64,000 nucleotides of DNA from Pseudomonadales bacterium (GTDB taxonomy: Bacteria > Pseudomonadota > Gammaproteobacteria > Pseudomonadales > Azotimanducaceae): positions 2,976,001-3,040,000 of the forward strand of contig JAWKZN010000001.1 in assembly GCA_041395945.1 (NCBI GenBank). Reading direction: 5' to 3'. A model generated the notes under the pieces. It saw only the letters and a list, made by a program, of their open reading frames with translations. It searched no databases and was not told the origin of the DNA. The stretch's first letter is position 1; each line of letters begins with the position of its first letter. The position numbers and the translations under genes are program-made. Below are positions 17,292 through 27,639 of the stretch, one piece after another.

Positions 17292-19646
17292 TCAGCGTGA
17301 TGCCTGCAGTGCGCGCCAGACTTTCTCCGGCGTTGCAGGCATCGACAGATCGTTGGTACCGACCGCGTCGGTGATGGCATTCATGATGGCTGCCGGTGAG
17401 CCGATGGCACCCGCCTCTCCGCAGCCCTTTACCCCCAGCGGATTGTGGGTGCAGGGCGTTACCGTGGTATCGACAACAAAGTCCGGCACGTCGTCCGCCC
17501 GGGGCATGCAGTAGTCCATGTAGGACCCGGTGAGCAACTGCCCCTGCCCGTCGTACACGCCGTGTTCAAGCAGTGCCTGGCCGAGACCCTGGGCAACGCC
17601 GCCGTGAACCTGGCCGTCGACGATCATGGGATTGATGATGTGTCCGAAATCGTCCACGGCGACGAAGTTCACCACCCGGGTGACCCCGGTATCCGTTTGC
17701 ACCTCCACCTCGGCAATGTGGGTGCCTGCGGGATAGGTGAAGTTCTTCGGATCGTAAAAGGCCTTCTCCGAAAAACCGGGCTCAATATCCTGGGGATAGT
17801 TCTGGGGCACGTAGGCGGCAAAGGCGACCTCACCGAAGGACAGCGCCTGATTGCTGTTGCGTACTGTGAATTCGCCATTTTCGAACGACACGGAATCGAG
17901 CTCCGCTTCGAGCATGTGAGCTGCGATGCGGCGGCCTTTCTGTATCAGTTTGTCTGCCGCCATCACCAGTGCGGATCCACCCACCGCCAGCGAGCGGGAA
18001 CCATAGGTACCGAGGCCGAATTCCACCCGGCCGGTGTCACCATGCACCACTTCGACATTCTCGAAAGGGATGCCGAATTTATCGGAAACCACCTGGGCGA
18101 AGGTGGTCTCATGTCCCTGGCCGTGGCTGTGGGAGCCGGTGAATACCGTTACCGAGCCGGTCGGATTGACCCGGATCTCACCGCTTTCGTAGAGGCCGAC
18201 CCCGGCACCCAGTTGAATCGCGAGCTGAGACGGCGCAAGGCCGCAGGCTTCGATGTAACACGCAAACCCTATACCACGGCGTCGGCCCTGCGCTTCCGAT
18301 GCTTTCCTGCGCGCGGGAAGACCGGCGTAGTCGATCAGATCCAGCGCCTTGTCGAGGCTCGCCTCGTAGTTGCCGGTGTCATATTCAAGAGCAACCGGTG
18401 TCTGGTAGGGAAACTGATCCGGTTTGATCATATTGAGCCGGCGCAGTTCGGTCGGATCCCGGCCCAGTTCCCGGGCGGCGGTTTCCACGATCCGTTCCAC
18501 CACATAAGTGGCTTCGGGGCGTCCGGCGCCGCGATAGGCGTCGACCGGAGCCGTGTTGGTGTACACACCGTGTACCTCGACATGGATATTGGGGGTCGTG
18601 TACTGACCTGCGAGCAGCGTGCCGTAAAGGTAAGTCGGCACCGAGGAACCGAAGGTGGAGAGATAGGCGCCGAGATTGGCCGTGGTGTGCACTTTCAGCG
18701 CGAGGAAGCGGCCGTCCGCGTCCAGGCCCAGTTCCGCATGGGTGATGTGGTCGCGGCCGTGCGCATCGGACAGGAACGACTCACTGCGTTCGGCCGTCCA
18801 CTTCACCGGCCGGCCGACCTTGCGCGCCGCCCAGATCACCGCGGTCTCTTCCGCATAGATGAAGATCTTCGAGCCAAAACCGCCACCCACGTCCGGTGCG
18901 ACCACCCGTAATTTGTGCTCCGGTGCCACCTGCACGAATGCCGACAGGATCAGCCGTTCCAGGTGGGGGTTCTGACTGGTGGTGTACAGCGTGTAGTCGC
19001 CGGTGGCGCGTTCGTAGACGCCGAGCGCGGCCCTGGGTTCGATGGCGTTGGGAATGAGGCGGTTGTTGGTGAGATCGATGCGGGTAATGTGCGCGGCTCT
19101 TGCCAGCGCTGCATCTGTGGCCGCCCGCTCACCGAGTTCCCACAGGTAAGCCAGATTGCCTGTCACCCCTTCATGGATGTCTTCGGCATGCTCGGCATTC
19201 GCCAGATCCACCACCGGATCGAGTTCGGTAAAGTCGGTCTCAACCAGTTCCGCGGCCTGTTTCGCAGCTGCCAGGCTCTCCGCAATCACCAGCCCGTAAG
19301 GCTCGCCAGCGTAGTTGGTCTGCTTCACCGCGAGGGGCGGGTGTGGCGCGGTCACCATATCGGTGCCGTCGCTCTGCTTCACCAGCCAGCCGCAGGGCAG
19401 ATCACCGAGCCCGTCGGCCGCCGTGTCTTCACCGGTAAGCACGGCCAGCACACCCTTTACGGCGAGCGCATCTGCCGCATCCACTCCATTGATCCGGGCC
19501 CGCGCGTAGGGCGAACGCAGAAATACCGCGTAGACCTGCCCGGGCATGCTGATGTCATCTGTGTAACGGCCACTGCCGGTGATGAATCGTGCATCTTCAC
19601 GACGCTTCACCGACGCTCCGATCCCCGTTCTGATCGCTTCAGCCAT
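17292..19646 (-). CDS. coxL: Molybdopterin large subunit, form II CO-dehydrogenase-like (CoxL-type)
   Basis: A 784-residue molybdenum-cofactor subunit. The active-site loop reads AYRGAGRPEATY near residue 366, the form II signature. True CO-oxidising form I enzymes have AYxCSFR with a catalytic cysteine, absent here. A second cofactor segment, HSHGQGHETTFAQVV, is intact, and a glutamate in KGCGEAGAIGSP near the C-terminus fits the catalytic base of the family. So this is a functional-looking hydroxylase of unknown substrate (aldehyde, purine or similar), and CO oxidation is unlikely. It lies 19 bp after coxS and before coxM. Confidence 0.93.
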   Translation of the reverse strand: MAEAIRTGIGASVKRREDARFITGSGRYTDDISMPGQVYAVFLRSPYARARINGVDAADALAVKGVLAVLTGEDTAADGLGDLPCGWLVKQSDGTDMVTAPHPPLAVKQTNYAGEPYGLVIAESLAAAKQAAELVETDFTELDPVVDLANAEHAEDIHEGVTGNLAYLWELGERAATDAALARAAHITRIDLTNNRLIPNAIEPRAALGVYERATGDYTLYTTSQNPHLERLILSAFVQVAPEHKLRVVAPDVGGGFGSKIFIYAEETAVIWAARKVGRPVKWTAERSESFLSDAHGRDHITHAELGLDADGRFLALKVHTTANLGAYLSTFGSSVPTYLYGTLLAGQYTTPNIHVEVHGVYTNTAPVDAYRGAGRPEATYVVERIVETAARELGRDPTELRRLNMIKPDQFPYQTPVALEYDTGNYEASLDKALDLIDYAGLPARRKASEAQGRRRGIGFACYIEACGLAPSQLAIQLGAGVGLYESGEIRVNPTGSVTVFTGSHSHGQGHETTFAQVVSDKFGIPFENVEVVHGDTGRVEFGLGTYGSRSLAVGGSALVMAADKLIQKGRRIAAHMLEAELDSVSFENGEFTVRNSNQALSFGEVAFAAYVPQNYPQDIEPGFSEKAFYDPKNFTYPAGTHIAEVEVQTDTGVTRVVNFVAVDDFGHIINPMIVDGQVHGGVAQGLGQALLEHGVYDGQGQLLTGSYMDYCMPRADDVPDFVVDTTVTPCTHNPLGVKGCGEAGAIGSPAAIMNAITDAVGTNDLSMPATPEKVWRALQASR

Positions 19647-19665
19647 GGTGATCTCCTTAAGTCGC

Positions 19666-20130
<465 letters not shown>

Positions 20131-20201
20131 CTGATCTCCCTCCCAGAACGATCAAATCAGTTTTTCCGGCGACGGTTACCGCTCCCGGCCCGTCGCGCCT
20201 T

Positions 20202-20780
20202 CTACCAGGCAAACAGCATCGCCAGCGCGAGTGCGATGAACACCAGCACCCAGATCTTCCACTGACCGCCGTTTTCGTAGTTTGCCGCCCCGTCTGCGGC
20301 TGCGCTCCCGGAGGCTGTGGCAACCGGCACACTGCCGCTCACCGCCTCACCGAAAGCGGAAAAAAAATCATCTGCCATCTTTCTGGCGGCCCCGTCGATG
20401 AGCCGGGAGCCCACCTGAGCCAGTTTGCCGCCGACACTGGCGGTAACATCGTAAGTCAGCAGTGTGGCGCCGGAGCGATCATCCGCTTCGCGCAGCCGTA
20501 CCCGGGCGGTGCCTTTACCGAATCCGGCAGCACCGCCTTTGACACTGGCGTTGAGTGTGTAGCTTTCGGGGGGTTGTACATCGGTCAGCAGGAGCTCAGC
20601 CTGGAAGGTCGCACTGACCGGTCCGATCCGCGCCTTGACCGAGGCATCGAACTGCTCGTCGGAGACCTTGACCATGCTCTGGCAGCCGTCGATACAGCGC
20701 GCGAGCAGATCCGCGTCGTTCAGACCATGCCATACCACATCGAGTGCCGCATCGATGCGGTACTCACCAGATTGCTCCAC
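20202..20780 (-). CDS. coxG: CoxG-family SRPBCC protein with C-terminal membrane anchor
   Basis: A 192-residue CoxG-like protein. The SRPBCC (START-like) fold covers about residues 5-150 (AALDVVWHGLNDADLLARCIDGCQ ... ASVGGKLAQVGSRLIDGAARKMADDFF), followed by a linker and a single C-terminal transmembrane helix (VLVFIALALAMLFAW). In characterised clusters CoxG recruits the dehydrogenase to the membrane. Here it leads the operon, 71 bp before coxS, consistent with membrane attachment of the enzyme. Its presence does not change the form II assignment. Confidence 0.88.
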   Translation of the reverse strand: MEQSGEYRIDAALDVVWHGLNDADLLARCIDGCQSMVKVSDEQFDASVKARIGPVSATFQAELLLTDVQPPESYTLNASVKGGAAGFGKGTARVRLREADDRSGATLLTYDVTASVGGKLAQVGSRLIDGAARKMADDFFSAFGEAVSGSVPVATASGSAAADGAANYENGGQWKIWVLVFIALALAMLFAW

Positions 20781-20861
20781 GTGCGTCCCCTTCCCCGGGT
20801 GTCAACGGGCTGGCAAGGTTCGCATGATTCCCGGACGCGAGCAACGGATGCCCCCGAAAGG

Positions 20862-23453
20862 TCAGTAGCGGCCGGGTGGTCCCGCCGCGAGGCGCGGTCG
20901 TGACTGGCTCTGATGGCGGGCGAGAAACGTTTCCAGCGCATCCAGCGCCATGGGTCTGGCAATCAGATAACCCTGTACGTAGTGACAGCCGAGTCCCTTC
21001 AGTAACTTGATTTCGGCCTCATTCTCAACTCCCTCGGCCACGACGGCAAGATCCAGGGCCTTGGCCATTTCGATGATCTTCTCCGCGACTTTCTGCGCAT
21101 GGGCGGATGTCAGAAGCGGCGTGATAAACGAGCGATCGATCTTCAAAGAGTCCAGCGGCAATGAACGGAGTATATTCAGCGAGGAATACCCGGTGCCGAA
21201 GTCATCGAGTGCGATCCGGACACCGGCGGAACGCAGGGTGTGCAGATCTTCAACTACTCGATTCGCGTCTTCAATGAACAGCGATTCCGTAACCTCAATC
21301 TCAAACTGTGAAGCGTGCGCACCTGCCCGCTCAACTGCCTGAAGAAACCGTGCGGCAAAGCCCTCTCTGCTGAACTGTCTGCTGGATATGTTGACGGCTA
21401 CCCTGTCCAGCATTACCCCGTTCGATCGAAGAGTTTTCAGACACAGACTTGCCTCTTCGACCAGCAGCGAAGTGAACTGGTGTATCAGACCAGTTTCTTC
21501 GGCAATAGGCACAAAATCAGACGGCTGATAGACTACACCGCCGCGATCGATCCAGCGCATGAGACCTTCGACTTCAACGATCCGGCCATCGCACAGATCC
21601 ATCTTTGGCTGAAAGTGCAGACACAGCTGTTTGGACGCCAACGCGCCGCGCAGACGGCTTTCGATTTTCACGCGCAGTTCAGTGGCCTTGTTCAGTTCCT
21701 GGTCGTAAAAAGTGAAAGAACTGCCACTCTGCTCCTTGGCTTTGTACATCGCCACATCTGACTTCATGAGCAGCGAAATCGGATCTACCCCGTCCCTGGG
21801 AAAAACACTGATACCTACTGACACATCAATTTCGTGAGTAATCTCGCCCACCCGGATTGGTTCATTGACTGTCCCGATGAGCCTCTGACAAAGTACCGTC
21901 AGCTCCGACTCCGATTGAAACTCCGGCACGATCACCGCAAATTCATCACCTCCGAGCCGCGCAAGCAGATCAGACGACCGCACCTTAGCCCGTAGCCGTT
22001 CGGCCACCGCTCGCAGTAGCTCATCACCGGCAACGTGCCCCCGCGTATCGTTGACCTGTTTGAAACGATCCAGATCCAGAAACAGCAACGCTCCTCGGGT
22101 GCCTGAGCGCGCCGAGATAGCTACCCGCTCGCCAAGACGGTCGAGAAATGCCTGACGATTGATCAGCCCTGTGAGTCCGTCGTAATTCGCCTGTCGATAG
22201 AGCACTTCTGCACGCCTGGCATTGGTCGCAGCAACAGAAATCCGGTCGGCCAGTTCCGCGAGTGTCTCGCGCCAATCCACAATTTCATCCATAGTGGTTG
22301 TCAGCAGCCAGCCTGCCAGATCGTGATCAACCCGGAGTTCGAATCGCTCTACTGCCGCTGTACCCAGTAGACGGGTCAACGCCTCGGTCCATGCAGCATC
22401 ATTCGCATTTTTTATCAGACAATCGCGATCGATTTCCTTGATTCGCAGATTGTCTGCGTCGACACGGAACAGGCGCCCACGTTCCGAGGAAGCGTCCATC
22501 AGGCACACGTAACTTTCACTTTCCGAATACTCGGCCGCCAGTATCAGAGCGTTTCGTATCACTTCTTCCACTGAAGCACCCGAAAGAATGAGCCGGTCCA
22601 TTCGAGACATAGCCCGGAGCCGATCGAAGGATTCGCCAAGCCGGCCGGTCATGAGATTGAATGCATCACCCAGGCGCTCGAGCTCATCTCCCGTCCCGAT
22701 GGTCACTCGGGCATCGTATTCACCTCTGCTGATTCTCTCTGTCGCAGACTCGAGCACAGAAAGTGGGGCTATACGCTGGCGGATCAGCCACACCAGCAGT
22801 AAAGCGACAATCGCCGCGACCGCCAGCAGGCCGAGCGGCAGCACCTGAGAAATGAGACTTACATGGCTTAGTGCGGTATCTGTCTGCTGTCTGCTGATAA
22901 TTTCCAGACGATCGGCAGACTCGTAGACCGAGGTTAAAGGAAGCGTCCAGCTCGACTTCAGTATCTCACCGGACACCTCAGAACCCGCGCAGCGTTTCGT
23001 CCGGCCATTGATCTCGACACATCTCTCAACGCCAAAAGGCAAGTGACCGAGGTTGGATAGAAGGCCGTCGAAGTCAACCAGTCCTGTCAGCACACTGTCA
23101 CCATCGAGAATCGAGAGCGCAATGCCCTGATCGATCACATCCAGTCGGGCACGCTCGAAGCCACTGGGTGCGGGTTTTACCGACAGTGTGGTCGTAAGTT
23201 CTCCAGGAAGGTCCCGACTTCCGAGGTGCCTGATCCGCATCTCGCTGGCGGCATGAGCAAGGTGGTCCAGCAGGTCCAACGCATAGGTCTTCGTGCTTTC
23301 TCTGAGCTGCTTCTCGGCAAGGACCAGTGTCTGGGACTCGATTTCCCGCATGGCCAGTTGGGTCATGAGTGCCAGCGGTGCGATTCCCACCAGCAGCACC
23401 AGCAACACGATTTTGCGCTCGAGGCTACTATGGATATCCAGTCGGCCGAGCAT
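20862..23453 (-). CDS. Membrane GGDEF-EAL cyclic-di-GMP signalling protein
   Basis: About 863 residues. Two transmembrane helices flank a periplasmic sensor region of about 150 residues, followed by a HAMP segment (LERLGDAFNLMTGRLGE), a linker domain, GGDEF and EAL. The diguanylate cyclase site is intact (ARLGGDEFAVIVP) with an RSSD inhibitory site five residues before GGDEF. In the EAL domain the signature reads EGLMRW instead of EALxRW, but DDFGTGYSSL and KIDRSFI are kept, so phosphodiesterase activity is plausible but not certain. The start at 23453 follows GAGGA and lies one base after the pseudopilin stop, implying coupling. It may be a dual or conditional c-di-GMP enzyme. Confidence 0.93.
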   Translation of the reverse strand: MLGRLDIHSSLERKIVLLVLLVGIAPLALMTQLAMREIESQTLVLAEKQLRESTKTYALDLLDHLAHAASEMRIRHLGSRDLPGELTTTLSVKPAPSGFERARLDVIDQGIALSILDGDSVLTGLVDFDGLLSNLGHLPFGVERCVEINGRTKRCAGSEVSGEILKSSWTLPLTSVYESADRLEIISRQQTDTALSHVSLISQVLPLGLLAVAAIVALLLVWLIRQRIAPLSVLESATERISRGEYDARVTIGTGDELERLGDAFNLMTGRLGESFDRLRAMSRMDRLILSGASVEEVIRNALILAAEYSESESYVCLMDASSERGRLFRVDADNLRIKEIDRDCLIKNANDAAWTEALTRLLGTAAVERFELRVDHDLAGWLLTTTMDEIVDWRETLAELADRISVAATNARRAEVLYRQANYDGLTGLINRQAFLDRLGERVAISARSGTRGALLFLDLDRFKQVNDTRGHVAGDELLRAVAERLRAKVRSSDLLARLGGDEFAVIVPEFQSESELTVLCQRLIGTVNEPIRVGEITHEIDVSVGISVFPRDGVDPISLLMKSDVAMYKAKEQSGSSFTFYDQELNKATELRVKIESRLRGALASKQLCLHFQPKMDLCDGRIVEVEGLMRWIDRGGVVYQPSDFVPIAEETGLIHQFTSLLVEEASLCLKTLRSNGVMLDRVAVNISSRQFSREGFAARFLQAVERAGAHASQFEIEVTESLFIEDANRVVEDLHTLRSAGVRIALDDFGTGYSSLNILRSLPLDSLKIDRSFITPLLTSAHAQKVAEKIIEMAKALDLAVVAEGVENEAEIKLLKGLGCHYVQGYLIARPMALDALETFLARHQSQSRPRLAAGPPGRY

Positions 23454-23454
23454 T

Positions 23455-23925
23455 CTAGAAGTCCTCGGCGGAACCAACGAAACTTCCGTCTGCTGCCCGG
23501 ACTATGTCATCGCGGCTGGGTCGTGCGGTCAATGGTGGTCGACTGTCTCCGTCCTCACCGATACTGTACAGGTCGTAATCACTGTTGATCGGTACCAGGT
23601 TGCGATCCTTGCGGAGTCGACCCCTGAGGCCGGGGGTGGCGTTGCCCGCAATTCGCAGATACTGGTAGGGGCGTCCCCAGGGGTCAGTGAGTGCTGTGCC
23701 CGCCAGCTCATCCAGTGAATCCGGCAGGCTGAAGGTATTCGAAATGTGTCGCTCGATGCGCATGTCGATTACCCCGATGTCGGCGATCGCCTGGGCAACA
23801 TTCGCCCGCTGCACGAAGGCGCCATAGATGGGGACAGATATGCCCCCCAGCAATGCGACGATCGAAAGCGCAAGCATCAGCTCGAGCAGGGTAAATCCTT
23901 TCACGCTCGGGAATGGCATTGGCAC
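23455..23925 (-). CDS. Type II secretion GspG-like pseudopilin
   Basis: A 156-residue prepilin-like protein. The leader ends in a glycine (PSVKG) before FTLLELMLALSIVALL, with the conserved glutamate at position +5 of the mature protein, a normal type III signal for PilD processing. The C-terminal half has GspG features: LTDPWGRPYQYL and NSDYDLYSIGEDG, the calcium-site loop of major pseudopilins. No other secretion gene is nearby, so it is an orphan, perhaps working with a complete system elsewhere. It directly precedes the GGDEF-EAL gene, linking envelope structure and c-di-GMP in one transcript. Confidence 0.85.
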   Translation of the reverse strand: MPMPFPSVKGFTLLELMLALSIVALLGGISVPIYGAFVQRANVAQAIADIGVIDMRIERHISNTFSLPDSLDELAGTALTDPWGRPYQYLRIAGNATPGLRGRLRKDRNLVPINSDYDLYSIGEDGDSRPPLTARPSRDDIVRAADGSFVGSAEDF

Positions 23926-24077
23926 AATAACAGGTCATTTCAGCGACAACTGACTTTAGTCCGATCGCCCTTAACATTTGTGTCAACGGTTCCGGAATAA
24001 GGGCCGCGTCGGTAATTTCTAGGCGTCGCGCACTCCAGAAGTGTGACGGGTATCACGTCAATCCGTGCCTGATCAGC

Positions 24078-25235
24078 TCAGGCCAGCCCTTTTTCCGCAA
24101 GCCACGCCGCGCACACCCGGGCGGCCTGGGCACATTTTTCAGACTGACCGGCGTAGTAGTGGGTGGCGCCCTCGATGTCCGTGCGCACTTTTCGTTTGTG
24201 CGGTATCGCATCGAAAAGTCTCTGGGTGTGGCTGGGCGTGCAGGCATTGTCCGCGGTGTTGCCGATCACCAGGGTCGGGCAGCTCACCGAAGCTGCGTTC
24301 TTCTCACCATGTGCGCGTGACTGACTCAGGCTCCACTGGGAAAGCCAGCTGCGCAGGGTGCAGAAGCGGGCCAGTCCGACCGGACCCATGTTCACCGTGC
24401 GCGGGTCTCCCAGATAGCAGGTACCCGGCACACGATCGTTGGGGTCGACGGCGGGATCGAGCCAGCGGGGGTCCGCCATGGTGCCATGCACGACAAAGCC
24501 GAGCTCGGCACCCGGTCCCTCGGCGCGGATCCGGCGCGCGAGCTGCTCCTGCACCCAGCCGGTGATGCGCTCACTGCGGGCGATCTGCGCTGCCCGGTAG
24601 CGTACGAGAAAATCTTCGCTGTAGGGCGGCTGTACGCCTTTGGGGTTGTACAGGTCGAGTTCCGGATCCCGGTCCTCCGGATCCTTCTCGTTGCGGATGG
24701 ATGCATCCAGCCATTCGGTGAGGGTGACCGAGCGGCTCACATGGGCGGCAATCAGTATCAGACCGTCACCGGGGATGAGTGCCGCCTCCACCAGATCAAC
24801 CGGGTCCCCCGCCGGGGTCATGGTAATGCTCGGGTGTTCCGCCTGTTCCTGGTAAAACAACGCCAGGGAACCGCCCCCCGACCAGCCACCGAGCACGACT
24901 TTCTCGTAGCCGAAGCGCTCTTTCGCATCCCGGATTCCGGCACCCAGATCGAGCAGGCACTTTTCCATGATCAGGGCGCTGTCGTTGCCCCGGTAGCGGG
25001 TGTTTACGAAAAGGACATGCATGCCCTGGCGGGCAAGCTGGGACATGATCGGCAGGAAGGCACCACCCCCGATGGGGTGGCTGAACACCAGTACGGTGGT
25101 AGAGGGCACCCCTTCGGGCAGGATGCGCATGCACTCGATGAAGACCGTCCCCGGCTCCCCGCCGTAGGTGTCCTTGAACTGGGCCTGCTCCCGGTAAACG
25201 ACACCGTAGGACTCCCGAATTACACGATTGCTCAT
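24078..25235 (-). CDS. Alpha/beta hydrolase
   Basis: A 385-residue cytoplasmic alpha/beta-hydrolase without a signal peptide. Fold markers are LVFSHPIGGGAFLP after the third strand, the nucleophile elbow GGWSGGGSL, an acid in VIGNTADNACTPSHT and a final histidine in IEGATHYYAGQ. The start at 25235 (MSNRVIRESYG) is chosen over one 36 bp upstream because it lies nearer the conserved region; both have weak ribosome sites. It is transcribed divergently from a MarR-type regulator 166 bp away, so it is probably that regulator's target. Substrate unknown. Confidence 0.85.
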   Translation of the reverse strand: MSNRVIRESYGVVYREQAQFKDTYGGEPGTVFIECMRILPEGVPSTTVLVFSHPIGGGAFLPIMSQLARQGMHVLFVNTRYRGNDSALIMEKCLLDLGAGIRDAKERFGYEKVVLGGWSGGGSLALFYQEQAEHPSITMTPAGDPVDLVEAALIPGDGLILIAAHVSRSVTLTEWLDASIRNEKDPEDRDPELDLYNPKGVQPPYSEDFLVRYRAAQIARSERITGWVQEQLARRIRAEGPGAELGFVVHGTMADPRWLDPAVDPNDRVPGTCYLGDPRTVNMGPVGLARFCTLRSWLSQWSLSQSRAHGEKNAASVSCPTLVIGNTADNACTPSHTQRLFDAIPHKRKVRTDIEGATHYYAGQSEKCAQAARVCAAWLAEKGLA

Positions 25236-25401
25236 TTGAGTGGTTGCCTGACAAGATCCTTTGCGAAACAATACCCGATCATCGAGTCGCTAGACAGGTT
25301 TCTGGCACTAAAGACCGGAACCCTGAGAGGGATCGACAGACTCGATATGGATCCGATACCCGTGTAAGCGGAGTGATTACCCCAAAACAGGAGGGATTGA
25401 T

Positions 25402-25878
25402 ATGGAAGATCAACCACCCGAGCTGCTGATGCGCGGACTCTTGCGCGCCTATTACTGGATGGATGAGAGCCTCCAGAACGGGCTGCAGCAGGCCGGCTAT
25501 GCACCCCGGACCCGAACCCAGACCATGATTCTCATCAACATATCCGACGGCATCACCAGGGCGGCAGAACTCGCCAGGGTGCTGGGTGTGAGTCGGCAGG
25601 CCATACAGCAGCAGATCAACGAGCTCGAGCGTGAAGAGCTGGTGACCCAGATCCCGGATCCCAGCGACCGACGCGCCAATCGCATCGTGTTCAGCGCGAA
25701 AGGTTCGGAGCTGATCAACGCCGCACTCGCCACGTTGCGCCAGGCCGAGCAGGCACTGGCGATGCGGGTAGGTTACGAATCCATCAGCCAGATGCGTCGC
25801 GCGTTGATGGCTGACTGGGGACCCGTCATCGGCGAGCGGCATCCTCCGGGACGCAAGCGCACAGTCACCGGCGGCTGA
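25402..25878 (+). CDS. MarR-family transcriptional regulator
   Basis: A 158-residue winged-helix regulator. The helix-turn-helix is ITRAAELARVLGVSRQAIQQQINELEREELVTQIPDPSDRRANRIVFSAKG, with the wing DPSDRR typical of MarR proteins. A strong ribosome site (AGGAGGG) precedes the ATG. It is divergent from the hydrolase gene and probably controls it and itself, responding to a small phenolic or similar ligand; this is inference from layout. No obvious long palindrome is visible in the 166-bp gap. Confidence 0.9.
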   Translation: MEDQPPELLMRGLLRAYYWMDESLQNGLQQAGYAPRTRTQTMILINISDGITRAAELARVLGVSRQAIQQQINELEREELVTQIPDPSDRRANRIVFSAKGSELINAALATLRQAEQALAMRVGYESISQMRRALMADWGPVIGERHPPGRKRTVTGG

Positions 25879-25958
25879 CAGCCGCTGGGCGCGGCGCCTG
25901 TGCCCAGGAAGCGCAGGCGGGCGAGTGCACAGCTGCAAAGCCGGGTGCGCGTGCACCA

Positions 25959-27482
25959 TTAGCGTACGGCGGAGTTCAATCCGCTGAGCGCCTTCACTTC
26001 GGGCGTCGGGTAGAGTTCGTCGAGGCCCCTCGAGCGCCCATCTGAAGCGACAATCCGGCAGTGCATGCGTTTCAGACCGCGAGGTTCCGTGACGCCGCAG
26101 GAGTGCGCAATCACCCCGACCTCTTTGGTCATCATCGTCTGATACCGGTACACGCGTTCCGCCTTGTCTTCCGGCACCAGTCCCTGCTGCAGCTTTGGAT
26201 CGTGGGTGGTGATTCCGGTCGGGCAGGTGTTTTTGTTGCACTGCAGGGCCTGGATACACCCCAGTGCAAACATGAATCCTCGCGCGCTGACCACAAAATC
26301 TGCCCCCACACAGAGTGCCCAGGCCACCTCGCCAGGTGTGATCAGCTTGCCGCTGGCAATGAGCCGGATACGCTCCTTCAGGCCATAACGGATGAGAATG
26401 TCAGCCACCAGTGGCAGGCTCTCCCGGATGGGCAATCCCATGTAATCGATCAGACTCATGGGTGCTGCACCGGTGCCGCCATCCGCGCTGTCGATGGTGA
26501 TGAAATCCGGCGCGCGCTCGATACCCCGACGATGAATTTCTTCGCAGAGCTCGTTGAGCCAGTCGTGGGTGCCGATTACACACTTGAAGCCCGTGGGCTT
26601 ACCTGTCACGGTCCGCACCCGCTCCACCATATCGAGCAGACTCTGCACCGAGTCGATTTCCAGATGTCTGTTGGGGCTGATCGAGTCCTGTCCAGGCTGG
26701 ATGAAGCGGATGCGGGCGATCTCCGCAGTGACTTTGTCACCCGGCAGAATGCCGCCCTTACCCGGCTTGGCACCCTGACTCAGTTTGATCTCCACCATGC
26801 GCACCTGCTCGTAGGCGGCCACTTCCCGCAGGCGTTCATCGGAGAGATAGCCGGCCTGATCACGCACACCATATTTCGCGGTACCGATCTGGAAGACGAT
26901 GTCCGCGCCTCCTTCGAGATGGTAGGGTGACAGCGCGCCTTCGCCGGTGTTCATCCAGCATCCGGCCTTTTTAGCTCCCTGGGACAGCGCCAGCACCGCT
27001 GGTCGCGAAATGGCGCCATAGCTCATTCCGGAAATGTTGAAGAAGCGATCCGTGGTAAAGGGTTTCGCTGCATAGGGCCCGATGGTGAGCGGTTCAGCGC
27101 TCTCTGCATCCCGCTCCAGTGTCGGATAAGGGCAGTTCACGAATATCACCGTGCCCGCCGGTTTCAGATCCCGGGTCGAGCCGAAGGCCACAGTGGCATC
27201 CACCCCTTTGGCCGCCCGGTACACCCAGGAGCGCTCGGCCCGGTTGAACGGCATCTCTTCCCGGTCCATCGCAAAGAAGTACTGACGGAAGAATTCGCCG
27301 AGATTTTCGAACAGGTAACGGAACCGGCCGATTACCGGAAAGTTCCGGCGCACCGCATGCTGAGTCTGGTTCACATCCACCACGTACATCACGATCACGG
27401 CCACCAGCAGCACACCCAGTGCAAACAGCAGCAGCTCTGCAAAGGTGGAAAGGATGAACAGAGGCAGATCCATCGCCGACAT
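25959..27482 (-). CDS. FMN-binding glutamate synthase-like protein, membrane-anchored
   Basis: A 507-residue protein with an N-terminal membrane helix (LFILSTFAELLLFALGVLLVAVIVMYVV) followed by the FMN/Fe-S domain of the glutamate synthase large subunit. The cluster cysteines CIQALQCNKNTC (C-x5-C-x4-C) and the FMN barrel (ITIDSADGGTGAAPMSLIDYMGLP) are intact. It lacks the glutamine amidotransferase domain, so it is not a complete glutamate synthase. Such stand-alone proteins are widespread, with unknown acceptor and donor. The ATG at 27482 has GAGGA eight bases upstream; upstream in-frame codons are not family-like. It is divergent from the DUF2141 gene. Confidence 0.88.
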   Translation of the reverse strand: MSAMDLPLFILSTFAELLLFALGVLLVAVIVMYVVDVNQTQHAVRRNFPVIGRFRYLFENLGEFFRQYFFAMDREEMPFNRAERSWVYRAAKGVDATVAFGSTRDLKPAGTVIFVNCPYPTLERDAESAEPLTIGPYAAKPFTTDRFFNISGMSYGAISRPAVLALSQGAKKAGCWMNTGEGALSPYHLEGGADIVFQIGTAKYGVRDQAGYLSDERLREVAAYEQVRMVEIKLSQGAKPGKGGILPGDKVTAEIARIRFIQPGQDSISPNRHLEIDSVQSLLDMVERVRTVTGKPTGFKCVIGTHDWLNELCEEIHRRGIERAPDFITIDSADGGTGAAPMSLIDYMGLPIRESLPLVADILIRYGLKERIRLIASGKLITPGEVAWALCVGADFVVSARGFMFALGCIQALQCNKNTCPTGITTHDPKLQQGLVPEDKAERVYRYQTMMTKEVGVIAHSCGVTEPRGLKRMHCRIVASDGRSRGLDELYPTPEVKALSGLNSAVR

Positions 27483-27639
27483 GCGCAGGTTCCTCGGTGC
27501 TGATTCGGGCGCCAAGAATACCCCTAAAGACCCGGATCCGCCGTTTCGTCGCAACGGTGCGCCGTCGGCCGGGCAAAGCGCTAAGGTGGTTCATCGAAGT
27601 CCTGCAGTCCCGCTCAACCGACCTCGAATGGGAGTCCGA

